A stretch of DNA of 25,354 nt, from contig JAKAVI010000205.1 of assembly GCA_021817355.1 (NCBI GenBank), positions 1-25,354 of the forward strand. The letters run 5' to 3'. This document shows positions 15,804-24,139 of this stretch, piece after piece (position 1 is the stretch's first letter; each line of letters opens with the position of its first letter). The position numbers were made by a program, and so were the translations under genes. The stretch comes from Pseudomonadota bacterium. Lineage in GTDB: Bacteria > Pseudomonadota > Alphaproteobacteria > Micropepsales > Micropepsaceae. The notes under the pieces are model-generated. The model did no database searches. It saw only the letters and a list, made by a program, of their open reading frames with translations, and was not told where the DNA came from.

Positions 15804-18109
15804 CAGCAACGCTCTTCACTGAGCGGTCTTGCCGCAAAGAGTACCTGCCCTACCGCAAGTCCGCCATCATTGGGTGGAATTCTTAGGTGCCGGAACGGTG
15901 TAAAGCCTGCGGCGCCAAGCTTCTCCATGACCGTTTTGGTGAGGCGGGCATTCTGGAAACAACCGCCAGTGAGAAGAACACGCGCAATCCCTACGCGTTC
16001 TGCAACCGCGACCACCGCCTCAGCCAATCCTTCATGCAGCGCGCGCGCGAGCAACTCTGGCGGTATTCCCCTGACTATCGCGTCAACAAGCTCGGCAATC
16101 ATGGGCCGCCAATCAACGGTCCAGTCGCCTTCCCGCCCAGTAAGCTCCGGCGGAGGTAGAGGAGTCGCAGTACCCGCCCTGTCAGCTGCAAATTCGACTG
16201 CCATCGCAGCCTCTCCTTCGAATGTCGCGCATTGGCACAAACCCAAGATTGCCGCCACTGCGTCGAACAACCGGCCCGCGCTCGATGTAAGCGGAGTATT
16301 GACCCCACCTTGAAGCATCCCCAACAGCACACGTTGTTCTGCGGCCGAGAACGTGGCGACGGGCACGAGGCTTTTGCAAGCAAACAAATTTGTGCCGTAA
16401 AGAGCGTGGAGCAGACCCAGGGCAGCGCGTCGCGGTTCACGCACCGCCGCCGCACCGCCAGGCAATGCGAAGGTCAGCAAATGCGCAACACGGCGGAAGG
16501 ACTTGTCGCTGACGCGGATAAACTCGCCGCCCCAAACCGTGCCATCACCACCGTAGCCGGTTCCGTCCCAAGCAATCCCTAGAACGGGGGCATCTAACCC
16601 GCTTTCCACCATTCCCGACAAAATATGGGCGAGATGATGGGGCACGCAGGCGATGGGCAGGCCAAAACGCCTGGCGAGCCGAGTTGTGTAGTAATCTGGA
16701 TGACCATCACAGGCCACGACCGACGGCGTTCGTGCAGGCAGTTGTGTCAATTCCTCAGCCATCTGCTCGCACGCCCTGCGCGAGGCCACTACCGAAAGGT
16801 CGCCAATCTGGGGGGTCAAAACAATCTCCCCCCCAAACCCGGTAGCGATGGCATTTTTTTGATCGCCGCCGAGGGCAAGGACCGGCGCCTGCACGGCGCC
16901 GCACGTGATCTGCAGCGGCGCAAAACCCCGGGCCCGTCGCAGCACGACATGCTCGCCTGCGATGGCGCGTACAACCGAATCGTCTACCGCATGCAGGATC
17001 CTGCGGTCGTGAACGAGGAAGAGGTCGGCAATCCCACCAAGCCGCGTACGCGCTTCATCTTCTTCAATGGCGATCGGCTCACCACTCAGATTGCCACTTG
17101 TCGCCACCACCGGCCCGCCAAAATCATGCAGCAACAAGTGATGCAGCGGAGTTGTCGGCGTTAGAATACCGAGAAGCGGATTTCCAGGCGCAATGCTGGG
17201 CGCAAGCCCGGTTGTGGGTTTTGCTCGTAACAGCAAAATTGGTGCCTGTGGCGATGCAAGCAGTACCGCGTCCGATCCGGATAGCTCTGTAAGGTCCCGC
17301 GCAGCATCGACCGACGCCACCATAAGCGCCAACGCCTTCCGGGGTCGTAACTTGCGTGCGCGCAGCCGACACACGGCGTCTTCATTCCTCGCGTCAACCA
17401 CAAGCTGAAAGCCCCCCAGCCCCTTGATCGCGAGTATGAGCCCGGCACGGAGCGCTTGGATTGCCACTCGTAGTGCCTCGTCGTATCTGGCCAATGTCTG
17501 GCCCGCAGCGTTCCACAGCGCAAGCTGCGGTCCGCAATCGGGACAGGCAACGGTCTCGGCGTGAAAGCGGCGCGAAGCGGGTTCTTCATATTCTGCCTGG
17601 CAGGCGGAGCATAGCACAAAGCCGTCCATGGTCGTACGCGTCCTGTCGTAAGGGAGCGCGGTGACGATGCTGTAGCGCGGACCACAATCGACGCAGCTCG
17701 TAAAAGGATAGCGGAACCGGCGGTCTTTGGGATTGAAGACTTCACTACGACAATCCTCACAGGTCGCGAGATCTGGCAGGATGAACACGGATGAGAGCTC
17801 TGCCGTTTCGCTTGCCAGGACGCGAAAGCCCACTTCACCATTTGGCACGAGCCGGACAATCTGCCGCGCGTGAATTACAGCATTGCGCGGCAGATTGGCG
17901 TCAAACCGCGTAATGAACCGTTCTACCGCCTCCGCCTTTCCCTCGATTTCCAGCGTCACGCCATCGGTTGTATTGCGCACGAAGCCACTCAATCCAGCGG
18001 CGCTCGCTAGTCGAAAAGCGAAGGGGCGAAAACCAACGCCCTGTATCAGTCCACGTAATTCTAAACGCCAGCGTTCCATGCGGCAAATCGCTCCGTTGTG
18101 AACGGTCAT
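15803..18109 (-). CDS. hypF: HypF, carbamoyltransferase
   Basis: A 768-residue multidomain protein. It has an N-terminal acylphosphatase domain (about 12-98, GLIQGVGFRPFAF), two zinc-finger pairs (CEDC...CVDCG and CSAC...CPDCG, about 115-195), a YrdC/Sua5-like domain (about 205-385) and a Kae1-like carbamoyltransferase domain (VPHHLAHI, WDGTGYGGDG, LTGGCFQNARL). It makes carbamoyl-AMP from carbamoyl phosphate and ATP and transfers the carbamoyl group to HypE. The start at 18109 overlaps the hypA stop by 4 nt; a second Met at residue 11 is the alternative. The length is normal for the family. Confidence 0.95.
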   Translation of the reverse strand: MTVHNGAICRMERWRLELRGLIQGVGFRPFAFRLASAAGLSGFVRNTTDGVTLEIEGKAEAVERFITRFDANLPRNAVIHARQIVRLVPNGEVGFRVLASETAELSSVFILPDLATCEDCRSEVFNPKDRRFRYPFTSCVDCGPRYSIVTALPYDRTRTTMDGFVLCSACQAEYEEPASRRFHAETVACPDCGPQLALWNAAGQTLARYDEALRVAIQALRAGLILAIKGLGGFQLVVDARNEDAVCRLRARKLRPRKALALMVASVDAARDLTELSGSDAVLLASPQAPILLLRAKPTTGLAPSIAPGNPLLGILTPTTPLHHLLLHDFGGPVVATSGNLSGEPIAIEEDEARTRLGGIADLFLVHDRRILHAVDDSVVRAIAGEHVVLRRARGFAPLQITCGAVQAPVLALGGDQKNAIATGFGGEIVLTPQIGDLSVVASRRACEQMAEELTQLPARTPSVVACDGHPDYYTTRLARRFGLPIACVPHHLAHILSGMVESGLDAPVLGIAWDGTGYGGDGTVWGGEFIRVSDKSFRRVAHLLTFALPGGAAAVREPRRAALGLLHALYGTNLFACKSLVPVATFSAAEQRVLLGMLQGGVNTPLTSSAGRLFDAVAAILGLCQCATFEGEAAMAVEFAADRAGTATPLPPPELTGREGDWTVDWRPMIAELVDAIVRGIPPELLARALHEGLAEAVVAVAERVGIARVLLTGGCFQNARLTKTVMEKLGAAGFTPFRHLRIPPNDGGLAVGQVLFAARPLSEERC

Positions 18110-18375
18110 TCCTTGACCTCGAGATCAGCGCTTCGAATGAGAACTCGTTGGGCTGCAGGATCAAGCAGATCTGCCGATATCTCGACCTCCAAGGTCGCTC
18201 CCTCTGCAAGCGTACCGCGCGCTTCCTCCTCGAAGTGCTCGGCGAAATGATAAGAAGAGAATTGACTCAACGCTCCAATCCACACTCGGGCTCGTGAAAT
18301 ACGTAGCGCATGGCCGGCGCGCGCCACTTCTTCAAGTCGGCGCACCAGGTCTTTAACGATCCCCGTTTCATGCAT
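18106..18375 (-). CDS. hypA: HypA-like nickel chaperone lacking the zinc finger
   Basis: An 89-residue protein with the HypA N-terminus MHETGIVKDLVRRLEE, including H2, the nickel ligand, and E3. The middle aligns with the usual HypA beta strands (ISRARVWIG, FEEEARGTLAEGATLEVE). Ordinary HypA is about 113-118 residues and carries CxxC...CxxC. This protein has no cysteine at all: after LEVEIS it runs through ADLLDPAAQRVL straight to a RSADLEVKE ending that resembles the normal C-terminus. It overlaps the protease gene by 8 nt and hypF by 4 nt. The open frame extends upstream to 18531, but ATG 18375 is required for the MHE motif. Confidence 0.85.
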   Translation of the reverse strand: MHETGIVKDLVRRLEEVARAGHALRISRARVWIGALSQFSSYHFAEHFEEEARGTLAEGATLEVEISADLLDPAAQRVLIRSADLEVKE

Positions 18376-18847
18376 CGATCGGGTCTCCCGCGTCATCCAA
18401 AATACGCAATTCTTCCATAATAAGCCTGACCGCCCTATCTGCGGCGGCAGAAACCTCCGGCGATATGCCTGCCCCGAGCTCAAAGCAAGCCCCTTCGATG
18501 GCGAAGATAACGAGACGACGCGGCAATACATCGAGCGCGCGTGCGAGTTGAATCGCGTCGATCAGACCAAAAGTGTGCGTGGAGGGCGCCAAAAGCGCAC
18601 GTGGTAATGCTTCTTGTAACGCGTCAATACGGTGGACGCAGCCGGGAGCGGAAAACAACGCTGCCGCATCGACGACAAAGACGAAATCAGCGCCGGCCCA
18701 ATCCTCGATCAAGCCGAACGCGTCACCGGTGTGAATAATCGAATGCGCCTTGCCCAAGAGCCTTTCCGCCACTAACGGACCGACCCCATCGTCACCGCGT
18801 TCCGGATTTCCCAGTCCGATCACGAGACACTCGCCCGCAGTCTTCAT
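18368..18847 (-). CDS. [NiFe] hydrogenase maturation endopeptidase (HyaD/HybD/HycI family)
   Basis: A 159-residue peptidase. It has LGNPERGDDGVG with nickel-contact E16, VVDAAA with D60 and STHTFGL with H91, corresponding to the E/D/H nickel ligands of E. coli HybD. It removes the C-terminal tail of the large-subunit precursor once nickel is inserted. Its ATG overlaps the large-subunit stop by 4 nt, which suggests a dedicated partnership. Confidence 0.92.
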   Translation of the reverse strand: MKTAGECLVIGLGNPERGDDGVGPLVAERLLGKAHSIIHTGDAFGLIEDWAGADFVFVVDAAALFSAPGCVHRIDALQEALPRALLAPSTHTFGLIDAIQLARALDVLPRRLVIFAIEGACFELGAGISPEVSAAADRAVRLIMEELRILDDAGDPIDA

Positions 18848-20133
18848 GCCCGGTGCACCCTCAGATTAAGAAAATGGGCCGAGCAGGAAATGCAGGGGTC
18901 ATAATTACGGATGGTCCGTTCGCAAAAGCTGCGCAATTTGTCGTCGGGAAGATCAACATGCCTGACTGCGACGTCGCGCAAATCTTCTTCGATGCTCAAC
19001 TGGTTTTGTGAAGTTGGCGGAACGATGCGCGCATTCAGGATGGTACCCTTATCGTCAATTTCGTAACGATGATAACAGATCCCGCGCGGCGCCTCGGTGC
19101 AGCCATGACCGATACCGGCCCGTGGAGCGACGGAGACAGCAGCTGAATCAGGCATCTCATAATCGGCAATAAGGCGCAGCGCCTCTTCGCAGGCATATAT
19201 GACTTCCACGGCACGCACGAGTATGCTCTTGAACGGATTGCGGCAAGAACGGTCTAGCCCTGCTGCCCTGGCTAGCATTTGTACCTCGGTCGAAAGCCGA
19301 TCAAAATTGAGGTTATAGCGCGCGAGCGGACCTACCAGATAACTGCCGCGCTTGCGTACTACCGCCTGCAGTGCGGTGGAATGGACGACCTGTCTTTCCT
19401 CAAATATCTCGTCAAATTCACTTGATGCAATATCGATGCCGTAGCTTGAAGTGATCCGTCCCTCGTTGTAGGGATATTCCTGCGGATGGCTGAGGGCAAC
19501 AAATTCGTACTTGCGCTCGAATTCAGGAAACGCAAAGCCACTGACCCATTTGAGGATCTCAACCGCTTGGTCCCGCGCCGGCTTGAGTTGCTCGGCGAGC
19601 GGCGCAAGTTCCGCTTTTCGCGGTACGCGATAGAACCCTCCGACCTTCACATTTACGGGATGGACTTCCCGCCCCCCCAGAACGCGCAATATCTCATTAC
19701 CCACCTTTTTTAGGCTGAGACCCGCCCTGACCATTCCGCCATGATCACGTGCCATTTGCATCGCATCGGGAAACCCGAGAAAGTCCGGCGCATGCAGCAT
19801 CACGATGTGAAGGACGTGACTTTCGATCCATTCACCACAATAGATTAGACGCCTAAGCGCGCGGAGCGGCCCATCCACGGTGAGGCCGAGCACGTCCTCG
19901 ATCGCATGGACCGCGCTCATCTGATAGGCGACAGGACAGATACCACAAATTCGAGCGGTGATGTCAGGCGCTTCCTCCATACCACGCCCCCGCAGCAATG
20001 CCTCGAAAAGTCGGGGGGGTTCGAATATCCGCAGGTGCGCATCTTCGACCCTGCCGTCGTGCATATAAAGATCGAGAGCGCCCTCCCCCTCGACGCGCGA
20101 TAGAATATCGACCTTGATCGTCTTAGTCGTCAT
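18844..20133 (-). CDS. hyhL: group 3b [NiFe] hydrogenase alpha (large, catalytic) subunit
   Basis: A 429-residue subunit starting [18 protein letters not shown]. The nickel-iron site ligands are C63 and C66 in [10 protein letters not shown] (L1) and C414 and C417 in DPCISCSAH (L2), with a short 9-residue tail after H420 for the maturation protease. Length and motifs fit the cytoplasmic group 3b/3d type, and the four-subunit context indicates 3b (NAD(P)-linked, sometimes called sulfhydrogenase). The frame extends upstream to 20361, but that part lies inside the small-subunit gene and looks unrelated. ATG 20133 overlaps the delta stop by 11 nt. Confidence 0.93.
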   Translation of the reverse strand: MTTKTIKVDILSRVEGEGALDLYMHDGRVEDAHLRIFEPPRLFEALLRGRGMEEAPDITARICGICPVAYQMSAVHAIEDVLGLTVDGPLRALRRLIYCGEWIESHVLHIVMLHAPDFLGFPDAMQMARDHGGMVRAGLSLKKVGNEILRVLGGREVHPVNVKVGGFYRVPRKAELAPLAEQLKPARDQAVEILKWVSGFAFPEFERKYEFVALSHPQEYPYNEGRITSSYGIDIASSEFDEIFEERQVVHSTALQAVVRKRGSYLVGPLARYNLNFDRLSTEVQMLARAAGLDRSCRNPFKSILVRAVEVIYACEEALRLIADYEMPDSAAVSVAPRAGIGHGCTEAPRGICYHRYEIDDKGTILNARIVPPTSQNQLSIEEDLRDVAVRHVDLPDDKLRSFCERTIRNYDPCISCSAHFLNLRVHRA

Positions 20134-20896
20134 GTGCGTCGCTTTCGGTACGGAACGGCTCGGTGTCCGCATTAAAGGTGCGGAAAATGCGGTGGAGATC
20201 GCGCGTACTTGCCCCCAGCGCGATGGCCCGATGCGAAAGCGACCCGGTGTTTGGCGTCTCCATCGGACCATAACAGCCGTAGCAGCCGCGATTGAAGGAC
20301 GGACAGAGAGCGCCGCAGCCCGCGCGCGTAACCGGTCCGAGGCACGGCGTGCCATAAGCAACCATCACGCAGAGCGTGTCGCGCATTTTGCACTCGACGC
20401 AAACGCTGTGCGCCGCTATCGACGGCTTGCGGCCAGCGATATACGCCGATATTACTTCCAACAGCTGAAGTTTGTTGATCGGACAACCATGAAGTTGATA
20501 ATCTACCTTTACGTGGGCCGAAATCGGCGTCGATGTCGCAAGCGTGCTGATATATTGCGGTGAGGGATAGACAGCAGCCACGAATTCCTTCATGTCGGCG
20601 AAATTGCGCAAAGCCTGTATACCCCCCGCCGTCGCGCAAGCTCCGATGGTGACGAGAAATCTAGATTGGCTGCGAGTGTCAATAATGCGCATGGCGTCTT
20701 GTTCGGTGCTAATTGAACCTTCAACGAGCGAAAGATCGTAGGGGCCATCTGCCATGACGGAAGAGGCCTCCGGAAAATAGGCAATCTCAACCGCCCCGGC
20801 GAGGGCGAGGAGTTCGTCCTCGCAATCCAGCAGCGAAAGCTGGCATCCGTCGCAGGATGCAAATTTCCACACTCCGAGCCGGGGGCGTCTGGACAT
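20123..20896 (-). CDS. hyhS: group 3b [NiFe] hydrogenase delta (small) subunit
   Basis: A 257-residue electron-transfer subunit. Proximal 4Fe-4S ligands are C15 and C18 ([13 protein letters not shown]), C87 (GACATAGG) and C138 (HGCPINK). Further cysteines (C166, C169, C176, C185, C194, C198, C205, C208) are enough for two more 4Fe-4S clusters. It has no Tat signal, so the enzyme is cytoplasmic. It passes electrons from the NiFe site to the gamma and beta subunits. The ATG directly abuts the gamma stop codon. Confidence 0.93.
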   Translation of the reverse strand: MSRRPRLGVWKFASCDGCQLSLLDCEDELLALAGAVEIAYFPEASSVMADGPYDLSLVEGSISTEQDAMRIIDTRSQSRFLVTIGACATAGGIQALRNFADMKEFVAAVYPSPQYISTLATSTPISAHVKVDYQLHGCPINKLQLLEVISAYIAGRKPSIAAHSVCVECKMRDTLCVMVAYGTPCLGPVTRAGCGALCPSFNRGCYGCYGPMETPNTGSLSHRAIALGASTRDLHRIFRTFNADTEPFRTESDAHDD

Positions 20897-21736
20897 CTAA
20901 ATCTCCCTGATCGCAAAAATCGCAGCAATACGATCATACCTCATTACCGGGCCGTCCTTGCAGACGAAGTCTGGCCCGAACTGGCAGTGGCCACACAGTC
21001 CCACCGCACACTTCATGTTTCGTTCCATCGCTAGGTAAATATGGTTAGGCGAGACACCGGCATGGCAGAGTGCGTTGACCGTGAACCGCATCATGATCTC
21101 CGGCCCACAGACCATTGCTACCGTGTTCGAGGCATCAAATGCCATACGCGGGATGAGCGCCGGAACGACCCCGACATTGCCGTGCCACTTGTCGTCGGCT
21201 TGGTCCAAGGTGACTTCGATGTCGACATCAAGACGCTCGCGCCATTGCTCGAGCTCATGACGGAAAATAATGCCTGCTTGATTGCGCATCCCGACCAACA
21301 GAACGATCCGCCCATAGGCCTCACGGCGACCAAGAATTTCATAAATGGCGGGGCGCAGAGGTGCCAGGCCCAAGCCGCCAGCGACGATTATCACATCCTT
21401 GTGCTCTGCCGCATTGAGCGGCCAGTCGGTGCCAAAAGGGCCACGCAGACCGATCGTGTCGCCGGCTTTAAGCGCTGCTATTTTTGTACTCACCGCACCT
21501 ACAGCACGCACCGTGTGGACGAAGCGGTCTCGATCAGACGGCGCGCCACTCAGGCTGACCGCGATCTCTCCGGTACCAAAAGCATAAAGCATATTGAACT
21601 GACCGGGCCTGAACGAAGGCAACTCACCGCGAACTGGTATGAATTCGAGCGTTGCGGTATCAGTAGCTTCGCTGACAACACGAATGACTCGCCAGATTTG
21701 CGGAACGAAGGGATCGCCAGTGGACACGGCGTTCAC
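20897..21736 (-). CDS. hyhG: group 3b hydrogenase gamma subunit, FAD/NAD(P)-binding reductase
   Basis: A 279-residue protein of the ferredoxin-reductase/DHODH-B PyrK-like family. It has the FAD motif RPGQFNML (43-50), the nucleotide-binding GGLGLAPLRP (120-129), CGPEIMM (210-216) and a C-terminal 2Fe-2S site (C243, C248, C251, C259). It exchanges electrons between the hydrogenase Fe-S chain and NAD(P)H. The ATG overlaps the stop of the cyclic-nucleotide-binding-like gene by 4 nt. Confidence 0.92.
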   Translation of the reverse strand: MNAVSTGDPFVPQIWRVIRVVSEATDTATLEFIPVRGELPSFRPGQFNMLYAFGTGEIAVSLSGAPSDRDRFVHTVRAVGAVSTKIAALKAGDTIGLRGPFGTDWPLNAAEHKDVIIVAGGLGLAPLRPAIYEILGRREAYGRIVLLVGMRNQAGIIFRHELEQWRERLDVDIEVTLDQADDKWHGNVGVVPALIPRMAFDASNTVAMVCGPEIMMRFTVNALCHAGVSPNHIYLAMERNMKCAVGLCGHCQFGPDFVCKDGPVMRYDRIAAIFAIREI

Positions 21737-22197
21737 TGCTCCGGCCTTCTATATACGTCGAGGGCCTGTAGCCGCGTCGCGTGCAGGCGCGCGAGGAGGA
21801 CGGCAAGAAATCGCTTCATGAGTTCGTAACCAAGATGATGATCTGCTTCACACTTCGCGCGCAGACAGCGCGCATCAATGCCGATGGCGTGCACACGCGC
21901 CACCGCGCGCGCATCAAAAGTCCAACGATAGGGCGGCGCGAGCCAGGAAAGGCCAACGATCTCGCCTTGGCCCAGGGTAAGAAATACGGCTGGCGCCTGC
22001 CCTGGCGCGAGACTCTCTACCGCAACACTCCCCTCGCGAACGAGAAAGAATTCGTCAGCTGCCTCATATTCATGGAACAGATAAGTGCCCGCGACGAATA
22101 CCACGTTGCGCGCGCAGCCCGACACGATAGGGCCAAGCTCCTCCGCGAGTCCCGAGAAGAACGGATGACGCATGACAATCTTTTCCAGTCCCTCCAC
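21733..22197 (-). CDS. stand-alone Crp-like (cyclic nucleotide-binding fold) protein in the hydrogenase operon
   Basis: A 154-residue single cNMP-binding-type beta-roll (about 10-120: [28 protein letters not shown], then [11 protein letters not shown]) with a helical tail, [28 protein letters not shown]. There is no helix-turn-helix, so it is not a transcription factor. The phosphate cassette, [15 protein letters not shown], lacks the usual GE-x-A...R-AT pattern, so binding of cAMP is doubtful. GTG 22197 is chosen because AAGGAGG lies 5 nt upstream and overlaps the beta-subunit stop; the frame stays open to 22317 inside that gene. Its place between beta and gamma suggests an accessory or regulatory subunit. 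Confidence 0.8.
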   Translation of the reverse strand: MEGLEKIVMRHPFFSGLAEELGPIVSGCARNVVFVAGTYLFHEYEAADEFFLVREGSVAVESLAPGQAPAVFLTLGQGEIVGLSWLAPPYRWTFDARAVARVHAIGIDARCLRAKCEADHHLGYELMKRFLAVLLARLHATRLQALDVYRRPEQ

Positions 22198-22202
22198 TTC
22201 TA

Positions 22203-22209
22203 CCTCCTT
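22203..22209 (-). promoter_or_regulatory. strong ribosome-binding site fused to the beta-subunit stop codon
   Basis: AAGGAGG (22209-22203) overlaps the TAA stop of hyhB and ends 5 nt before the GTG at 22197. It settles the start of the Crp-like gene and implies termination-reinitiation coupling. Confidence 0.75.
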
Positions 22210-23332
22210 ACGTCCCGTCCGGTACTGTGCGAATGGCAGCAACTTCCTCTGTGATATCGATGCCGACAGGACACCAGGTAATGCAGCGCCCGCAGCCAAC
22301 GCATCCAGAGGTTCCAAACTGATAAATCCAGCTGGCGAGCTTGTGGCTTAGCCATTGGCGGTACCGTGAACTTGCCTGCTTGCGCACGCTGCCACCATGT
22401 AGGTAGGAAAAATCGAGTGTGAAGCACGAATCCCATCTGCGTTCGCGTACCGCTATCTCTCCAGCGAGATCGCTACGGTCCTCAACCGTGGTGCAAAAGC
22501 AGGTAGGACACACCATTGTACAATTTGCGCAGGTAAGACAACGATCAGCGATCTCCTCCCATCGCGGATGGTTGGGGTGCTTCAGCAACAGATCCCGGAT
22601 GTCCCTGGTATCGAGGGTACGGCCCATATTCGCGGTGGTCGAGGCCGTCACCGCCTCAGCGGCGGCGACGTCACCCGGCTTTGCCGCGCGGGCGGGTATC
22701 GAGGAGAACAGCGCTCCACCACTTTCACTTCCGATCTCGACCAAGAACTCATGGACATCTCGCTGCAATTCGGTGAGCGCGAGGTCGAAGCCACTTTCTA
22801 CCTTGGGGCCAGTCTTCATCGATACGCAGAAGCAGGTTCCGCCTGATTTACTGCAGTTAACCGCGATGAAGAAGTTATCCTCGCGACGGCGTGCATAGTC
22901 AGCGTCGCGATAGGGACCACCGAGGAAGACTTTGTCCTGGATGGAGATGGCATGGAGTTCACATGCGCGCACACCAAAAAACGCGAATTTGGGAACACTG
23001 ACGTCTCGGGTGACGGAGAAATCGCCACCATCCCGTTGCATGCGCCAGAGATCCTGAATCGGCGGATGCAGAAAGCGTTTCCACGATTGGGCTCCAACCG
23101 CAAAACCAAACAGGGCGCTGCCGGCGCGCCTCTCTAGACGATAGCTTCCCGCATCTTGCCGATCCGTCCAGCCCTGCGGCAGGTCCTCTATATGCGCGAC
23201 GTCGTCATAGACGATTGCCCCGTCACGTCGCGTAGGACCTAAAATCCGATAGCCGCGCTCTCCCAGTTCACCGAGCAGCTTTTGCAGGTCGTCGCGCGCC
23301 ATAACGAATTTGTCGCCAATGCCTGCAATCAC
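22208..23332 (-). CDS. hyhB: group 3b hydrogenase beta subunit, two 4Fe-4S clusters
   Basis: A 374-residue iron-sulfur protein similar to sulfhydrogenase beta and anaerobic sulfite reductase A. It has [10 protein letters not shown] (120-129), a cysteine group C160/C167/C169 ([11 protein letters not shown]), then two ferredoxin-like clusters: C265, C268, C271, C275 ([11 protein letters not shown]) and C344, C347, C350, C354 ([11 protein letters not shown]). It is the first gene of the 11-gene operon. GTG 23332 is preferred because GGAG (23343-23340) sits 7 nt upstream; an internal ATG at 23302 has no such site. Confidence 0.92.
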   Translation of the reverse strand: MIAGIGDKFVMARDDLQKLLGELGERGYRILGPTRRDGAIVYDDVAHIEDLPQGWTDRQDAGSYRLERRAGSALFGFAVGAQSWKRFLHPPIQDLWRMQRDGGDFSVTRDVSVPKFAFFGVRACELHAISIQDKVFLGGPYRDADYARRREDNFFIAVNCSKSGGTCFCVSMKTGPKVESGFDLALTELQRDVHEFLVEIGSESGGALFSSIPARAAKPGDVAAAEAVTASTTANMGRTLDTRDIRDLLLKHPNHPRWEEIADRCLTCANCTMVCPTCFCTTVEDRSDLAGEIAVRERRWDSCFTLDFSYLHGGSVRKQASSRYRQWLSHKLASWIYQFGTSGCVGCGRCITWCPVGIDITEEVAAIRTVPDGT

Positions 23333-23468
23333 AGCGGATCTCCAACGCTAGTGTGCAATTAGGATCATGTTGATGGCGTTATCCATGCCGAGTCAAGCGG
23401 CAAGCCCTCTTAGGTCAATGACGCATGAGCAACTAGCGCAGCACAGTTAGCCCACGCTCATCGAACAC

Positions 23469-23511
23469 ATCATAACTTCGCACCAGCTTTAATCGTCCTG
23501 ATCCAGATCAT
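23469..23511 (-). promoter_or_regulatory. candidate FNR/FixK-type promoter of the hydrogenase operon
   Basis: On the minus strand ATGAT-CTGG-ATCAG (23511-23498) keeps the perfect TGAT-N4-ATCA core (8 of 10 consensus positions). TATGAT (23474-23469, 5 of 6 matches to TATAAT) begins 30.5 bp from the dyad centre. That predicts a start near 23462 and a leader of about 130 nt before the hyhB GTG. This is assigned by eye. Confidence 0.5.
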
Positions 23512-23837
23512 AGCGGGTGAGGAAATAAGTTCCCGTTTTGAGTGCTTCTCTCAAGTTCGCGAATTTGTGGCACTTTTCTTTCGTCACACGGCCATAGACG
23601 TTGGCAGGATTAGGTCGCGAATGTAAAATGTTCACTTTCCACTGGCAGCCGCTTGATCGCTGCGTGGCGGTTGCCATTCAGGGATCGTTTAGGCGTAGGC
23701 TCACTCACGGACTGGTTACGCAGAATGCCACGGACGTCTGTTCACCCGGTCCCATCCGCATCTTCCCGTTGCCAGAATAGCAGCTTGCATTCGAGGACAA
23801 GGATAAACTTCACCGGTGTGGAAGGAGCACCACTTGT

Positions 23838-23878
23838 TTGATCAAAATCAAGGAGTAGGAGTTAAGAATGATTAGCAT
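23838..23878 (+). promoter_or_regulatory. perfect FNR/FixK box, probable slipin promoter
   Basis: TTGAT-CAAA-ATCAA (23838-23851) is a 10/10 match to the FNR/FixK consensus. A perfect match is expected about 0.02 times by chance in 25 kb of random sequence with equal base use. Toward slipin, TAGCAT (23873-23878, 4 of 6 to TATAAT) begins 28.5 bp from the centre. On the opposite side the nearest -10-like hexamer is spaced too far away. The start would be near 23885, leaving a leader of about 255 nt. Confidence 0.6.
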
Positions 23879-24139
23879 TTTCTCCAGCAGAAGCAAAATC
23901 TGAATTCAGGTCATGCGAGGGCTTTGCTCCGCGGAAATCGAGAAAAGCACGAAACCGCTTGCACTTTGAGAGGGACGGCGAGCAAGCCGAGGCCCAAAAA
24001 GCACCCGGTCGAGTGGGGTTACTCTCGAATTCGTCGTCTGGAAGAAATGTCCGAAAGGCCAACTGTGATGTCTTCCAACTACAGAAGCGATCTTATCGTT
24101 GACCCGATGTTTTCCTGAAACAAGAGCGAGGAATGCGAT

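Larger units (their letters stand above)
23333..24139. other. 807-bp gene-poor divergent region between the hydrogenase operon and slipin
   Basis: Only short frames of up to about 65 codons occur, none with a recognised family. It carries two FNR/FixK-like dyads, at 23498-23511 and a perfect one at 23838-23851. An 11-codon frame, MISIFSSRSKI (23868-23903), follows a purine-rich AAGGAGTAGGAG, but it may lie upstream of the predicted transcript start. The stretch between the two boxes (about 23520-23830) shows no feature I recognise and no tRNA. Confidence 0.6.

Noticed and set aside
20134..20361. N-terminal extension of the large-subunit frame
   Set aside because: It lies in the small-subunit gene, is low-complexity and Arg/Ala rich, and is unlike hydrogenase N-termini; [18 protein letters not shown] is the normal start.
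22198..22317. 40-codon N-terminal extension of the Crp-like protein
   Set aside because: It overlaps the Fe-S end of the beta subunit in another frame; GTG 22197 with AAGGAGG is clearly better.
23568..23584. TGGCAC as a sigma54 -24 element near the hydrogenase operon
   Set aside because: The matching GC of a -12 element is absent at the required spacing, and it points away from the hydrogenase genes.
23489..23677. 62-codon minus-strand frame as a small gene
   Set aside because: It overlaps the candidate FNR box region, has no recognisable motif and no good ribosome-binding site.
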